This document shows, in pieces, positions 12,709-25,336 of a stretch of DNA of 64,000 bases. The notes under the pieces were generated by a model. It did not search any database and was not told the origin of the DNA. It worked only from the letters and a program-made list of their open reading frames with translations. Numbering within the stretch: position 1 is the stretch's first letter; each line of letters opens with the position of its first letter. The stretch comes from Dipteronia dyeriana (taxonomy: Eukaryota; Streptophyta; Magnoliopsida; Sapindales; Sapindaceae), in assembly GCA_032871835.1 (NCBI GenBank), contig CM065297.1, positions 89,425,052 to 89,489,051 of the forward strand. Reading direction: 5' to 3'. The translations under genes and the position numbers were made by a program.

Positions 12709-13032
12709 CATGATGGCAGGGAAAGAGAGATAGAGACGCTTTGCCGCTGTGCACTTCCAAGTAAAATCGTGTGGGTCGTCGGTACGTACCCTAGATTTAG
12801 ATTTTGGATTTTGGGTTTTGGATTTTTAGATTTTGGATTCGGTGTCTATAATAAAGTATTTTTTTTTTATTTTATAAAGTGGTGCAAATCATGTTGAGTT
12901 GAGTGCAGACTTTTTGTGTTCAGTGTCAGTGCTCTAACTCGTTAATCGCCATGTCATCACTTTTGTTTTGGGTTACTTTCGATGGTTACAGACATTTCAC
13001 TTTATTTATGGGGCAGTATTACCCTTTATTCG
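11291..13032. other. Intergenic, nothing recognised
   Basis: This is the upstream flank of the MAPKKK gene. A (TA)n tract lies at about 12674-12706. A degenerate minisatellite of GATTTTGGATTT-like units lies at about 12791-12840. ORFs at 11797-12052 and 12903-13109 show no coding support. Confidence 0.6.
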
Positions 13033-13764
13033 GGCTCAGTTTGACATTGTTTTTCCAACTGTTTTTAGGGTCAAAAGTGATTCTGAACTTAAGACAGGGT
13101 GTTTGGTAAAATTGCAGGGAAGTGTTTTTTGTCACTTTTAGCTTCTCCCAACTGAGTTTTTGAGAAGCTACAAATACATGCTTTTGGATTTTGGTTTCTG
13201 CTTTTAGAAAACGTGCTACAGTAATATTAAATGAAATTTTACTAACTTTCCAACTTTATCCTTACCTTTAACGAAATTTAACAAAAAAAATTGGACTTAT
13301 ATTTCTGTAAAAAAAAATGTTGTCATAACTGTATAAAAAAAATTGGGATAATTAATTCAATAAAGTAGAATAAAAATGAAATAAATAAATAAAGTAAAAT
13401 AAATAAATAAATAAATAAATGAGGTTAATTAATTAAATAAAGTAGAATAAAAAATGAGGCTAATTAATTCAATAAAGTGCCATAATTATATAACACTAAA
13501 CACAAATAAATAAGAAAAATGTAAAGTATAGCACATTAGTACCATTTAGATGTTCTATATCCTTTTAGTAATTTTATACACTCACAACACTTTTTATTTC
13601 AGTTTACCTAACACATTGAAATTGCTTTTAGTTCTCACAGCACTTTTGAAAATCAGTTTACCAAACACTCAGCTGATTCTTCCCACAACAATTCCAAAAG
13701 CAATTCCCCCCACAACAATTTTAAAAACACTTTTCTCCACAACACAGCAATGCCAAACTGAGCC
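13033..13764 (-). mobile_element. TIR DNA element, copy B (reverse orientation)
   Basis: The ends GGCTCAGTTTGACATTG (from 13033) and, reverse-complemented, GGCTCAGTTTGGCATTG (to 13764) form a TIR with one mismatch. The body is the reverse complement of copy A at 3697-4442, including the AT-rich TAAATAAATA interior. It has no coding capacity; the short ORF at 13550-13789 is within it and not credible. The two copies flank the MAPKKK gene in inverted orientation. Confidence 0.72.
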
Positions 13765-13852
13765 TCAGTATCTGTCCTTATTATTTTAAGATTTCTGGAT
13801 AAAATTTAAAAGATGGGTGATGGGTCTCATATTAATAAAGATTTTATCTTTG

Positions 13853-14017
13853 CTCACCCCCTTTTAAGGGGATGAACATTACCTATTTCTGTATGGATGA
13901 CATGTGTTCATGGAGGGGGTAAATTTATCTAAATACTATCATATTTTGAGATAAATTTACCCTTCCCTAAACACATATCATCCATAAGAGAGGGGGTAAC
14001 CCCCTTTAAGGGGTGAG
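13853..14017. mobile_element. Foldback MITE
   Basis: CTCACCCCCTTTTAAGGGG at the left mirrors CCCCTTTAAGGGGTGAG at the right, and the halves pair over most of the 165 bp (for example AGATAAATTTACC in both arms). No clear target-site duplication was identified. Confidence 0.6.
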
Positions 14018-14747
14018 TAACAATGGACTTCTAATAAAATCATCCTCACTTAATCCTAAAAAAAAATAAAAATTATGATTTTTATATCTTGGACTGCTTT
14101 TTTCTTTTATCTTTATCGATAAAAAAGAAATAAATAATATATAGGTAATATTTGATAAGAAATTATAAACTTTAAAAATTTGACTTTTGTACTGAGACAA
14201 ACGGATTGGGGCAAGATTCTATTTTTTTTAATATTGTTTGAACTTTTTTTAGATTTTTTTTATACTATGAGAACACAGGTAATTAGTATAATAAGAAACT
14301 ATTTATTAAATAAATAAATTTATCACATAGATTAAATCAAAATAAACAATAAATATTTTCCTTTTAAGGTTGTTAATCTTGTACCCTTAAAACACAGATT
14401 ATCACTACTCTTATTCTATATACATCATTTCACATTACATAATAATCTCAATTTTAATTTGTTTCCCATTCAAATCTTCCTTCAAATGAATATATCAGTT
14501 TCAATTTTTTTTTAAAAAAAATCTAACACCAAAAAAGTAAAATACGGATAATAAAACTCGAACCTTTACAACAACAAAAAAACGTAATTGGAAAAATGCA
14601 ATTCATATCTCTCAGTGATCTCATATGAAATAAAAAGGTAACAAAGAAGGAACAAATAACAATGGGTTGTTGTGTAGGTCTATAAATAATATTTGTATAA
14701 TATTCAAAGTATCCTTATCTACACTTCTACACGGGAATACAAGACAA

Positions 14748-14778
<31 letters not shown>

Positions 14779-15268
14779 TCAAAAACCTAAAATATAAGAT
14801 ATTTTTATTTCAACTTGTAACCTGTAACAAGGACATTAATTTATTGGGTGTGAGATTGTGATTTGTGAAGTGAGTCGATGCCGGCAAGTGGTGAGGTAGT
14901 TAATGGTTTGTTTGGTAGACCTATTTTTCATTTTTTCTAATGGCTTTACTGCTTTAACAATAATGTTTTTTTTTTATTATTTATCTATAGCCTCCTGATT
15001 ATTAAAGTCATGGGTTCGAATAATTACTCCTTTTCAAATTTAGTTATGTGAATTATAATTCAAATCATGTTTGTAAAGTTAGACATCGATAACTTTTTGA
15101 TACAAATATACAATGAGCTTTTTTTTTTAAAACTCTCATGCCCTGCATCATTAAAGTTGTGGATAGTTAATATCATACCGTTTCTAAACATTTTAAGGTC
15201 CGAACCATTTAATGATATTAATAAAAATTGAGATTCTATATAAAAAAAATAGAACAATACTTAGGTAT
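14018..15268. other. AT-rich intergenic, nothing recognised
   Basis: Only short AT-driven ORFs and a (TA)n tract at about 14748-14766 are seen. Confidence 0.6.
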
Positions 15269-15446
15269 AGAACAATATTTGGGTATAAATCAGTCGATGT
15301 ATAACATACTGACCCCATCAATGAGAGTGTAACACATGATCTTTTTTTTTTCTTTTACTTTTTACATTTATTGTACAACGTGTTACACTCTTATTGATAT
15401 AGTCAGTATTTTGGATACTGACCGGTCAATACCAAAGTATTATTCT
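15269..15446. mobile_element. MITE with about 70-bp imperfect arms
   Basis: The left end AGAACAATATTTGGGTAT (15269) pairs with the reverse complement of ATACCAAAGTATTATTCT (ending 15446). The arms continue through TACTGAC and ATCAATRAGAGTGTAACAC on both sides, around an AT-rich loop. A partial repeat of the left terminus lies directly upstream at about 15251-15268. No coding capacity. Confidence 0.6.
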
Positions 15447-17154
15447 AAATATTATTATCATTAAATAAAGATTTGCAAGTCAATTGGACTAGGTCAGTAA
15501 ACAAAGTGAACTCCGACGGAGTCACTGAGAGAGTGAGTGACGATTTTGACTAGATTAACAAATAAATGTTAGCAATTCAATTGGACTCTCAAGTGATGTA
15601 AAACTAAGTCTGATATATTAAAATCAATTGGACTTTGATGTTTATTTATATTAAATTGAATTAGATACGGTTAAATGAGCCTTTTTTTTTTTACAAAATA
15701 AGGTTTGAAATTTTACTATTCTTATACTAAAATAAATTGAATCTCAAGCTCCAAAAGAAGAAAAAAAAGATTTGATCATTGGGGGTCCTAATAAAATGAT
15801 GGGTTTGCTGTCCCCATGACTAATAACTCCTTTTTCAAATCATAAATTGTGAAAATTTAGAGAAAAAAAAACTAATTTTCGCATATTAAATTATATTTTA
15901 TAGTAATTTGTAGGTGTAAACTGTCCAAATTAACATTTTTATTTTATTAGCTACTTCATTTTTTTATTATTCTTATTAGCTACTTCTAATATCAAGAGTT
16001 AACTCTGAAATATAGGAGTTCACAAAATGATAAAAATATACTTAGAATTTATTCGAACCTTCTATTTACAATAAAATAAATAACTTATTAATGAATTAGG
16101 TTACTCAAATTCCCTATTCGAGTAGGATTGAAATCTTGCCGACTAATATAATTAGTATCCACTTTATAAAAGTAGGCAACTACATGTATGTTTGCAGGGT
16201 CTAAAACAAATAATAATTTCCTTATCTTTCCGTCTAATTATATCTCTATTTGATTACGGTAGTTAAATTTGTAGTAAATGAGTTGTACGTAACCATCCAA
16301 TATGGTTTTACAGTAAAGAGTATTTATTCAGTCTTATAATATTAAAAGAAAATTTATACTCTTTTTGATAAAAGTTTATGTGGCTCGGTGTAAAATACCT
16401 AAATTTATATTTCAAATTATAAAAAAGAAAAAATAAGGTTGAAAAGAGTATTATATTTTATGAAAAGAAGAATAATGATTTATATAAATTTGTAAAATCT
16501 TAATTTGGTTGAGTTTTAAAATTTAATAGCACATTCTCAGGTGTTTTTTTTTTTTTTTTGAGCTAACAAGTTTATTAATTCGAGTTTATATAGTATCTGA
16601 AATGATTTTAAGATAAAAATACTCTTAAAACGTATGATATTTGATTTCTTTAAATGTATAGACCACTGTAAATAGAGAAAAATACGGCGTAAAAGAGATA
16701 AAGTTGATCTTAATAATAATAAAAGTTATGGGTTAAAAAAAATACCGTCACTTTGTGGTAAATAAAACTCTAACCATGTCCAAAGGTTTCATTATATGTA
16801 AATAAAATTGAATTTTGAAGGGATTGGATAAATAATGTGCCTGTCCTGTCTGTCTATGTGGTGTTGGACTTTTAATTAGTTTTTGTGGTTTCGGTTTTTT
16901 TTTTTTTTGTGTGTGTGTGTGGATGTAGCCAGTGGTTTAGAATTAGAGCTGCCTCCATGAGGCTTTGCTACGACTACATTGTTTTTGCTTAATTAGTGAC
17001 GTAATCATCCAACAATTTTCTTGATGTTATTTATTTATTTAATTAATCTTCGTTGCAATTTACAATTCATGTTGGATAATAATGTTTTCAGGATTCAAAT
17101 GTTTCAAAAAATAAAATAAAAAGATTCTCACTATTACTATTATTATTTTGGGTA
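15447..17154. other. AT-rich intergenic, nothing recognised
   Basis: No gene is supported. Poly(T) tracts occur at about 16543-16559 and 16895-16909, the latter followed by a (GT)n run. The T tract at 16895 could in principle be the reversed poly(A) end of a retroposed sequence, but nothing fixes this. Confidence 0.5.
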
Positions 17155-18595
17155 AATCGTATTTTAATCCATGTAGTTTACCTTAATTTACGTTTAGTAC
17201 ACGGTTTTTTAGAATTGTAAATTTTAATCCATCATTATTCTGACAATATGGATTGTAATCCCTAACGTCCAATTCCGTTAGGATTTCACTGAATTCTGTT
17301 AAGTCAATGGGGGTATATAGGTAAATTCATAACCAGTTTCTAGAAGGTGTAGTTTATGAAGGGTATAATCGTTATTTTACAAATGAAAAAAATAAATAAT
17401 TAAAAACAGTAAAAAACCCTAACTCTATTCTTGATTTATTTATCTCTCTCCTCTCCCACCGCTCTCTCTCTCTCATCTTCATCTCTTTCATCTTCTCCAA
17501 CCCACCATAAGCATTCATCTTCGTCATCTTCTTCAACCTACCACAACCCCTCATTAGGAGATTGAAACCAGATGCAGTTGCCGTCGTCGTCGTCGTCGCA
17601 GGTGAGAAAAGAGCAGTGGATCGTCATCGTCGTCATGCTGGTTCTTTCGACGATGTTGAGGATGACGGGTGGATGGAAGGCGCCGGAAGAGGCAGAGACG
17701 AAGCTGATGGTTCTTCTTCTTCTAGCTGGTCTCTGTTTTCTTCTGTCTCTGTTTTGTGTTTGTATGGTTGATGATTATGTTCTCTTATGATTAACAAAGC
17801 TTAATTGTTCAAAAACGAATGTTGTTTTATCTGGTTTATGATTAGAAATCGTGGGTTGGGTTTGGTTTAAGTGGAATTAAATTGAAATTCGAAATCGTGG
17901 GGCTGATTTGATTTTGTGTAATTTGATGATTGTTGAATCAAATTTTGGGACATTTGATGATTGAATTGATTTGGTTTAAGCTGATTGAATTGATTTTGTG
18001 TTCTTGTGGGTTGTTGTTTGTTGTGTTTATAATAACAACGAATGTTATTATTATGTTGTTTGTTGAATTTATTTTGAAGATTTTTGGTGGATGTGATTCT
18101 GTTAATGGAAATTAAGATTTTTGGGTTGGTTCAATTTTCTAGAAATTAGGTGAATAATATTTCTGGAAAAGTTGAATATTTTTGAGATGGTGTTGGAGGA
18201 GATCCAGACATCCAGTCATATAGATCTTTTTTTTTTTTTTTGCTTTAAAATTTAAATAAAAAATATATAATGAAATATCTCCACCGTTCATCTTTGAGAT
18301 GGACGGTGGAGATCATTTTTTTTTATTTTTTTTATTTTTTTCTTTTTTAATTAAATTTTCATTTAATAAATAATTATTTTAAATGTTTTTTTAGTTAAAA
18401 TATAAATTACTCACACAAAAGACAAAAGACAAAAGTAAGGGTAACATAGTCTTTTCAGTGGGATCAACAAACAGTAGGGGTATTTTTGCCATTTAACACA
18501 CCTGACATGTCAAAATCCGTTCTTTTAACGGATTCTATCACAGAATGACTAAAAGTTACGATTTTAAAAAACCGTGGACTAAAATACAACACAGA
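17155..18595. mobile_element. TIR element, MULE-like, with captured-gene-like interior
   Basis: The left end (from about 17155) contains GTATTTTAATCC then ACGGTTTTTTAGAATTGTAA. The reverse complement of the right end contains GTATTTTAGTCC then ACGGTTTTTTAAAATCGTAA, giving degenerate TIRs of roughly 60-100 bp. The interior holds a CT-rich leader (17440-17530) and a 72-codon ORF at 17572-17790. That ORF has a Ser-rich start (MQLPSSSSSQ) and two hydrophobic stretches, and is followed by intron-like T-rich sequence. This could be a captured gene 5' end (Pack-MULE style), but no parent is recognised. The right end abuts the LINE 3' region near 18595; the exact junction is uncertain. Confidence 0.45.
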
Positions 18596-18599
18596 GTTT

Positions 18600-21500
18600 G
18601 AAGCTCCTTACCACTGAGAAAACAAAAACAATCGTAGATGAGGTTGTAAAAGGTATCATAGTTGCCTCTAAGCAAATTATTTCTCGGTAGCCACTCCATA
18701 CGAGCATACTCCAGTTTCCGACAGCTCCAAAGAGCATGGAAGGTCGTTTCTTCATCAGAACCACATCACAGGCACCTAACATCCAGCTGAATTCCTCTTC
18801 TCAGAAGATTGGCTCTAGTCGGAATCCAATCCTGGCACGCCTTCCATATAAAAAATTTAATTTTTAAAGGGATGATCATCTTCCACAAGCAGTTCCACCA
18901 TCTTCCCACATCCAAATTATCTGAAGTACCCGGGACAGTCTTCAGTTGGATACCAACATTCATCATAATGCCACAACACAGTATCCATAACATTACCAGA
19001 CCTAAGAGGGATGCTAAGAATTCCTTCCACGTCATCCATATCAAAATTTTGTTTGATAAAATCCACATTCCAACCACCCGAAGCCGAGATCAAACATGAA
19101 ACCTTATCATCACTGTTCAACTTTGGGGAAGAAAGAATTTTAAAAGTGGAGGGTCTCGAGATCCATCTATCCACATAGATATGGATAGAAGAGCCATTTC
19201 CAACTCTCCATCTCAGCCCCGCATCCAAAATACCATTCCCCCAAATAATACTTTTCCAAACAAAAAAATCCGAAAGCTTTGACACTGCATCCAGAAACTC
19301 CTCATTGTTAAAATAACATCCTTTAAGAACTCTGGTTACGAGGGAATCAGGATATTTGAGGATCCGCCAGCAAGGCCCTGTTGAAAGTACTCAGGTTCTT
19401 GACAACAGTTCTATCTTTGCACATCGCACTCCACTTGTACCAATGAATCTTCCGTTTCTCTTCCCCCCCCTAAAAAAAAAAACTAGCACAAAGACGTTGT
19501 ATTTCCCGAACCAACCCATTAGGAAGCTGAAACATACTCATAGCATAGGTAGGAATGGATTGGATAACAGCCTTAATAAGAATATCCTTTCCCCCAACCG
19601 AAAGCAACTTTTCACCCCAGCCTTTTATTTGCCCCAAACCCTGTCGACAATATCCGTAAAAAGCTTCCTTTTACTCCTCCCAGTAAAACAAGGGAGGCCT
19701 AGATAGTTTTCGTAACAGCCAACCAAATTTACCCCAATCAAATCCGTCATTCTTTTACCTTCCCTAGAAGAAATCGAGGGGCTCATACACATTGCGGACT
19801 TGTTATAGTTAATAACATGACCCAAAGCTCTCTCGTCTATATCCAAGACAAGTCTGATCTCCCTACAGTTAATATCATTAGCCCTTGTGAACAGCAGACT
19901 GTCATCTGTAAAGAAAAGATGAGAAATAACTGATAGGCCTATAAACCGGTAAGATGACCCAATGTCTGAGCATTACGAATTAAACAGGAGAGACCCTCAA
20001 CATAGATGAGGAAGAGGTAAGGCGACAACGGGTCTCCTTGTTTAAGGCCTCTATCCAGAACGATATTACCACATACCTCCCCATTTAGCTTAAAGGAGTA
20101 GGAGACTGACGAAATGCACCTTAGAACCAAATTAACCCATCGCTCCGGAAAGCCCATTTTGAGCATAATTTGTTCGACGATAACCCACTCGACTCTGTCG
20201 TAAGCCTTCTTACGACATGTCGAGTTTGATGGCCATGGAGCTATGCTTTCTTTTCCTCCTCTTGAGTCTGTGGAGACACTCAAACCCCACAATTGTATTA
20301 TTAGAGATGAGGCGCCTAGGAATGAACGCACATTGGGCTTCCGAAATAACACCTCTAAGGACATTCCTGAACCTATTAGCAATCACTTTGGCAATAACTT
20401 TATATAGCACATTACACAGACTGATAGGCCTATAGTTCGACACTAATTTCGGAGATTGGATCTTTGGAATCAGAGTGATGACGGTGCTATTAAACCCTTT
20501 CACAGAACCACTATTGTTAAGCACATCAAGACAACAAGTCGTTATACTCATCCTGATATGATCCCAAGACTTTTGGTAAAAGACTGCTAAAAGACCATTT
20601 TTACTGGGGGCCTTCAACGGGCTCATATCAAAATCTGTTTTCCTTACATCCAAAGCTGAGAAATTCCCCTCTAACATACGACTCAACTGCACAGGCAATT
20701 TCGATTGAACTCCTTCAAGCACCACATTAATACAATCCTGTTTCGGATTACTAGACGTGAACAAGGTTGAAAAATTGCCAGCAATAATGGATTCCATCTC
20801 ACCTCTCACCTCTCACCTCTCACCTCTCACCTCTCACCTCAGTCCAGTGACCGGCCCCATCAATAAGCCCATAGATTTTATTAGGAGCTTTCCTAGTAGA
20901 AGCCTTGGCGTGGAAAAAACTGGTATTTTGATCGCCATATCTTATCCACTCTACCTTGGCCCTTTGATACCAGTACCTCTCCTCCACAGACAAAGCCTCA
21001 TCCAATTTATCTTTAAGCCGTTTGTTATTAGTCCACGACTTCGAAATATCAACAGAATTGGCTAATTTCAGCTCTTGTCGTCTGAACACAATATCCTTCC
21101 TTTAATACTCACGTTTCTTTGTATTCCAGGAATTGAGAAGTCTACTGCACTTCGTAATATTGCTCAACATTAGCCTCAAGTTCCCTCATGGACCCTCAAT
21201 ATCCCAACCTGAAGAAATAATTTTTTGGCACTCTTTATCATCGGCCCAACACTCTTTAAAATAAAACCTCTTCTGCTTCCTTCTGGACCACTTTGGCCCT
21301 GGCTAGCAGTATCTGAGAACTCCAGTAACATCGGCCTATGATCGGACCCCCAAAAATCAAGATGACAGATACCAAAATGATGAAAAAGGTCTCTTCATTC
21401 TTTGTTCCCTTTTGTTACTCCAAGTATACATAGGTCCCCTAAACCCTATATCATATAATTGGCACTCCTCTAAGGCTTCTCTAAAATCGGCCAAAGCACT

Positions 21501-23251
21501 CCATTCCTTTCTCAGACCACCAAAATTCTACCTCTCATAGCACACCTCGTTAAAGTCACCCATGCAAACCCAAGGAAGGTCTAACATTCCCGCGAGACGA
21601 TGAAGGAGCGTCTAGGAATGTCTTTGCTGAGCCCTATCCGGGTTTGCATAAAAGCCAGTAAAACACCAACTTTTATTTCTATATCTCCTAATCCTAAAAT
21701 TAATATGCGCTTGCGAATAGGACATCAACTCAACATTGACATCTTGAGTCCAGAAAAGACAAAGTCCCCATGTTTTCCCTACACTGTTCACCGCAAGCTT
21801 ACCGGTAAAACCCAACTTAATTCTCCAATTCTCAAGTTTAACATGCTGACACTTAGTTTCCAACAGAAACATTAAGGCTGAATTAGTTTCCTCCTTATGC
21901 ATCCGCAGGATTTTGAAAGCCCGGGGTGCGTTTGGCACGGAGATGAGACAAGACAACGTGGGACGAGACGGGATATAATAAGTTGTTCTGTATTGTGTTT
22001 AGAAGGTCTGGAATAGAACTGTTGACTGTACTGTTATACGTTTGGTATGACTGAGACAGAACGAGATAGGAGGTTCAAATGACCAGAGTGTCACTATTGT
22101 GATTGAAAAATATTCTTAATTAATAATTCTATAAGATTATTTAAGATGGATGGTTGGGATCAAATTAGTAAATTTTCACATATTAATTATTTAAGATATT
22201 CAATAAGTTAGAAATAATGCAATTTAAAAACTGATTTTTTTTTTAAAAATGTCTCCACCGTTCATATTCTTGATGGATGGCGAACTTTAAATAGAAATTA
22301 CAAAAAAAAAAATACTCAAAAATTTAAAAATATACATATAAAAATTTAAGGTGAAGATCCAATCTCCAGATTGAATCTCCACCGTCCATCATGATCGATA
22401 CACTGTGGAAATCCAATCTGAGACCGGTCTTTACTCTCTACCAACATCTGTTTCAAAATCCAACAAATTCATCGCGTGAGATGAATTTAAAATCCAACAA
22501 ATCCAACATCTGTTTTAAAAAAACTGAGATGAATCCAACATCTGTTTCAAATTCCAACAAATCCAACAAAATCGTGGTCTCTACTCTCCACCAACATCTG
22601 TTTCAAAAAAATTGAATCTCGACATCTCCATATTCAGTTATCCACCAACACAACAAAACCCAACCCAACTTAACTCAATTATTTAAATAAATATTACAAA
22701 TCAATTAATATTGTCTTCTTTTCACTTTCAGATCTCCAAAAACACATAAAAATTCCATAAAAAATAGATCCATTAATCAAATCAAATCAGAGATGGTGTG
22801 TTGAACGAATGAAGGGAGGGATGGGACCTGGTGATGCAGCAGCGTGAGGGAGGCGAACAAGGGAGGATTTCATGAGACGGTGTTTTAAACGAACGAAGAA
22901 CTAGAGAGAGAGAGAGATAGAGAGAGCTGTTGATGAATGAAGGAGAGAGAGATGATGATGAGAGATGGGTTCAGATGGTGTGTTGAATGTGGTTGTAATT
23001 CTTAGAAATTGTAAGGGTATAAAAGTCTTTTCCAACTTTGTCCCATGGCATGGGACAAAGCTGTTCCACCTCTTTGGGTGGGACAAGTTTTATTGTTTTT
23101 TGTCCCACTCAGTCCCATTCTGTCCCGAGCTTAAGACGTGTCAAACATGGGACAAGAGAAAATTTTCTCACGTTGTCCTGTCCTGTCCCATGTACCTAAC
23201 GTACCCCCGAGGACTACCCACTCCCTGTGCATTCCAAACGAATATTTTCAT
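18600..23251 (-). pseudogene. LINE ORF2: endonuclease and reverse transcriptase, broken
   Basis: ORF2 begins MKIFVWNAQGVGSPR at 23251-23207, is interrupted by the TIR insertion, and resumes AFKILRMHKEE at 21923. The APE-type endonuclease fragment runs to about 21610. A charged linker (KVEWIRYGDQNTSFFHAKA, about 20930-21000) and the reverse transcriptase follow, with VSNYRPISLCNVLYKVIAK near 20400, KQGDPLSPYLF near 20030, and the catalytic box FTDD at 19912-19901 (F-A-D-D is usual). A zinc-binding zf-RVT-like segment (IPLKIKFFIWKACQDWIPT) lies at 18800-18860. Frameshifts and a 7-bp CACCTCT expansion at about 20797-20840 break the frame. It is a pseudogene. Confidence 0.85.
21924..23206. mobile_element. 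1.28 kb TIR transposon nested in LINE ORF2
   Basis: The left end GGGTGCGTTTGGCACGGA (21924) and the reverse complement of the right end GGGTACGTTAGGTACATGG (to 23206) are related TIRs. Both then read GACA(R)GACAACGTG-like sequence. The flanks CCG at 21921-21923 and 23207-23209 form a 3-bp target duplication, and removing one copy plus the element rejoins LINE ORF2 in frame (SPR-AFK). The interior has no transposase frame. A 3-bp duplication and GGG termini suggest a Harbinger-like element, but CCG is not the usual TWA target, so the superfamily is open. Confidence 0.75.
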
Positions 23252-25023
23252 TGAGTCTGGAGGGCCGATAGAGACTTGCCGACCGATAATCTCGGATCAC
23301 ACTCGTTGTAAGCCTTCGATAAAACCTTATCACCTGTAACCATCTCATCAGTTTCGTAATCCATTTGGACCCCATCTCTACCTGCCACCTGAACCCCCTC
23401 ATCACCAGACACTGATATCAACGACTTGATTGCCACTTCTTCAAGGCCTAGCAAAACTATCCCTGTCTCAGCCACACCCTCCAATGATTCCTAGTTTCGG
23501 TCAAGACCCGATTCTGAAGCCTCATCATGAGCAACATCTACAACTTTGTCATCCCCACTATTCCTTGTTCTTTTTTCTGTTGATCGATCTTTACCCTCAG
23601 TCACTGGAGCCAATATTTTACCTAATTTCAATTTTCCCCCCAAATCATGATGTTGGCTGACTGTACGTGCAATATTTTTCCATTTTAAGGTCTTATACGG
23701 AATACTACATGCATCTTCTAGTGGGTTAGAGCTCCCACACATCAACCCATTTCTATGCTCACCCAAATTAATAGGCACCAACCTTGGGCCATCTAAAATT
23801 TCTTCACATGGACTGTCCACTGGCCTAAGTCCATGAAAGATATTTGGGCTTGCTTTGGTAGCCTTAGCATTTAGGCCCACCCTCACATCCATATGAGATT
23901 GTGATCCACCACTATCCAACACAACTTGTTTTCCAGGACACGTTGTTTGAACAATATTAGACTTTCCAAGAATTACTCTACCATATTTTCCTTTCCGAGA
24001 TTTCACATTTCCATCAGAACAATTAATGCTATCCGTTTTTCCCACGCCATTGTTGCGTGACATGTAGCAACCCATCACATCCCTTTGGGATTCCGACTGC
24101 TCTTTCAAAATTCCTTGGTTGTTGGGAAATTTTTCCGTCAACCTCCTTTCATTTCCTCTCCACCCCTCACGGTTCCTCCATATGTTCTGATCTAGGTTTA
24201 TAGGGGGCGTATCCCCTCTTCCAGAGCCCTATGACCTTCTATTAGAAGCATTCAACTTCTAATTGAATCTCTTTGGAGGGTTTACCATACGAAGCCAAGT
24301 GTTCAAGCGCATTTGGGCCTCTTATATTCTCTCCGTTACATCTTCGAGTTCTAAGCATTCTTTCAAAGAATGTCCCAACCGACCACATTTGAAACAATAA
24401 TCCAACAACCTCTGATAACAAAGAAGCAGTGTTGAAATCTCTCCCTCCTAAGCAAATCAACCCTAATGCTTCTATTCAGGGGTTCCTTAGCATGAATGAG
24501 GACTCTAACCCGAACATACCGCTCAGATCCATCTCTTATGTTACCCATTTCAAGATCCCGTACTTCCTCAATCATCCTTCCTAAAAAGAGACCTATTTCT
24601 TCGATCATACATAATAGTGGAAGATTATGGATTTGAACCCAAAATTCCACCGTTTGAAACTTCATGGCCGAAACCTCCCCTGTTCCCATAGGTTCCTCAA
24701 GAAGAATAATAGTTCTATCAAAGGTCCACGGACCCCCCCATTTGGATAGGTTTCCGATCTTCCTCACTCTGGAAATGAAATGTGAAAACGTTTCCCTCAA
24801 CTGCGTCCACCTCAACACCCTCACTCACCCGTCATATTGATTGTATAACATTCACGAATGCCTCTTGGTTGACTAATTTAGTAGCCATCATCTTCCCCAC
24901 CAGACATAATGAAAGTCTTTGCTTCCCTTTATCTTTTAGCTTGACATCCAGAGATCCAACGTGACTCTCATTTTCCTTAATGGATAGAGCACTACAAAGC
25001 ACAACTATTTCTTCAGAGTTCAT
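23248..25023 (-). pseudogene. LINE ORF1: DUF4283 and zinc-knuckle protein, broken
   Basis: ORF1 starts MNSEEIVVLCSAL at 25023, directly beside the copia insertion. The DUF4283-type domain includes GGPWTFDRTIILLEE, and the knuckle CFKCGRLGHSLKEC (CX2CX4HX4C) is coded at 24396-24355. The C-terminal part continues in the same frame to a TGA at 23250-23248 that overlaps the ORF2 ATG (ATGA). Damage includes a TGA at 24834-24832, an extra base in the 7-C run at 24733-24739 that is compensated before the knuckle, several stops between 24350 and 24150, and a TAG at 23493-23491. In such LINEs ORF1 is an RNA-binding chaperone. Confidence 0.8.
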
Positions 25024-25025
25024 TA

Positions 25026-25271
25026 TGTTGGAAGTAATAGATGTTAAGTGGGATTGTACTCCTGTATATATTAGGATTTATGTTTACTTATCAGAGTATG
25101 ATTTCTGTGTACTTATCAGAGTAGGAATTATGAGGTTGTAATTAATTTACTTTCTTATTTTCTCTAGGTCTTTTAGCTTTGGGTGAACACTTCCTGTAAT
25201 GTTATATATATGTTCATTATCAATGAAAAGGTGTGCGTGAATTCAACACCAAAACCAATCTCTATCTTATA
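25026..25271 (+). repeat. Copia 5' LTR
   Basis: 246 bp starting TGTTGGAAGT and ending TCTATCTTATA, directly followed by the primer-binding site. The end is TA, not the usual CA, and the 3' LTR ends the same way. Confidence 0.9.
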
Positions 25272-25283
25272 TGGTATCAGAGC
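25272..25283 (+). other. Primer-binding site, initiator tRNA-Met
   Basis: TGGTATCAGAGC, the standard plant copia site complementary to the 3' end of initiator tRNA-Met, begins immediately after the LTR. Confidence 0.9.
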
Positions 25284-25336
25284 AGAATCGATCCTTACTC
25301 TAGAAACAATTTTTCTCTTCTCTCCCATTCAGTCCA

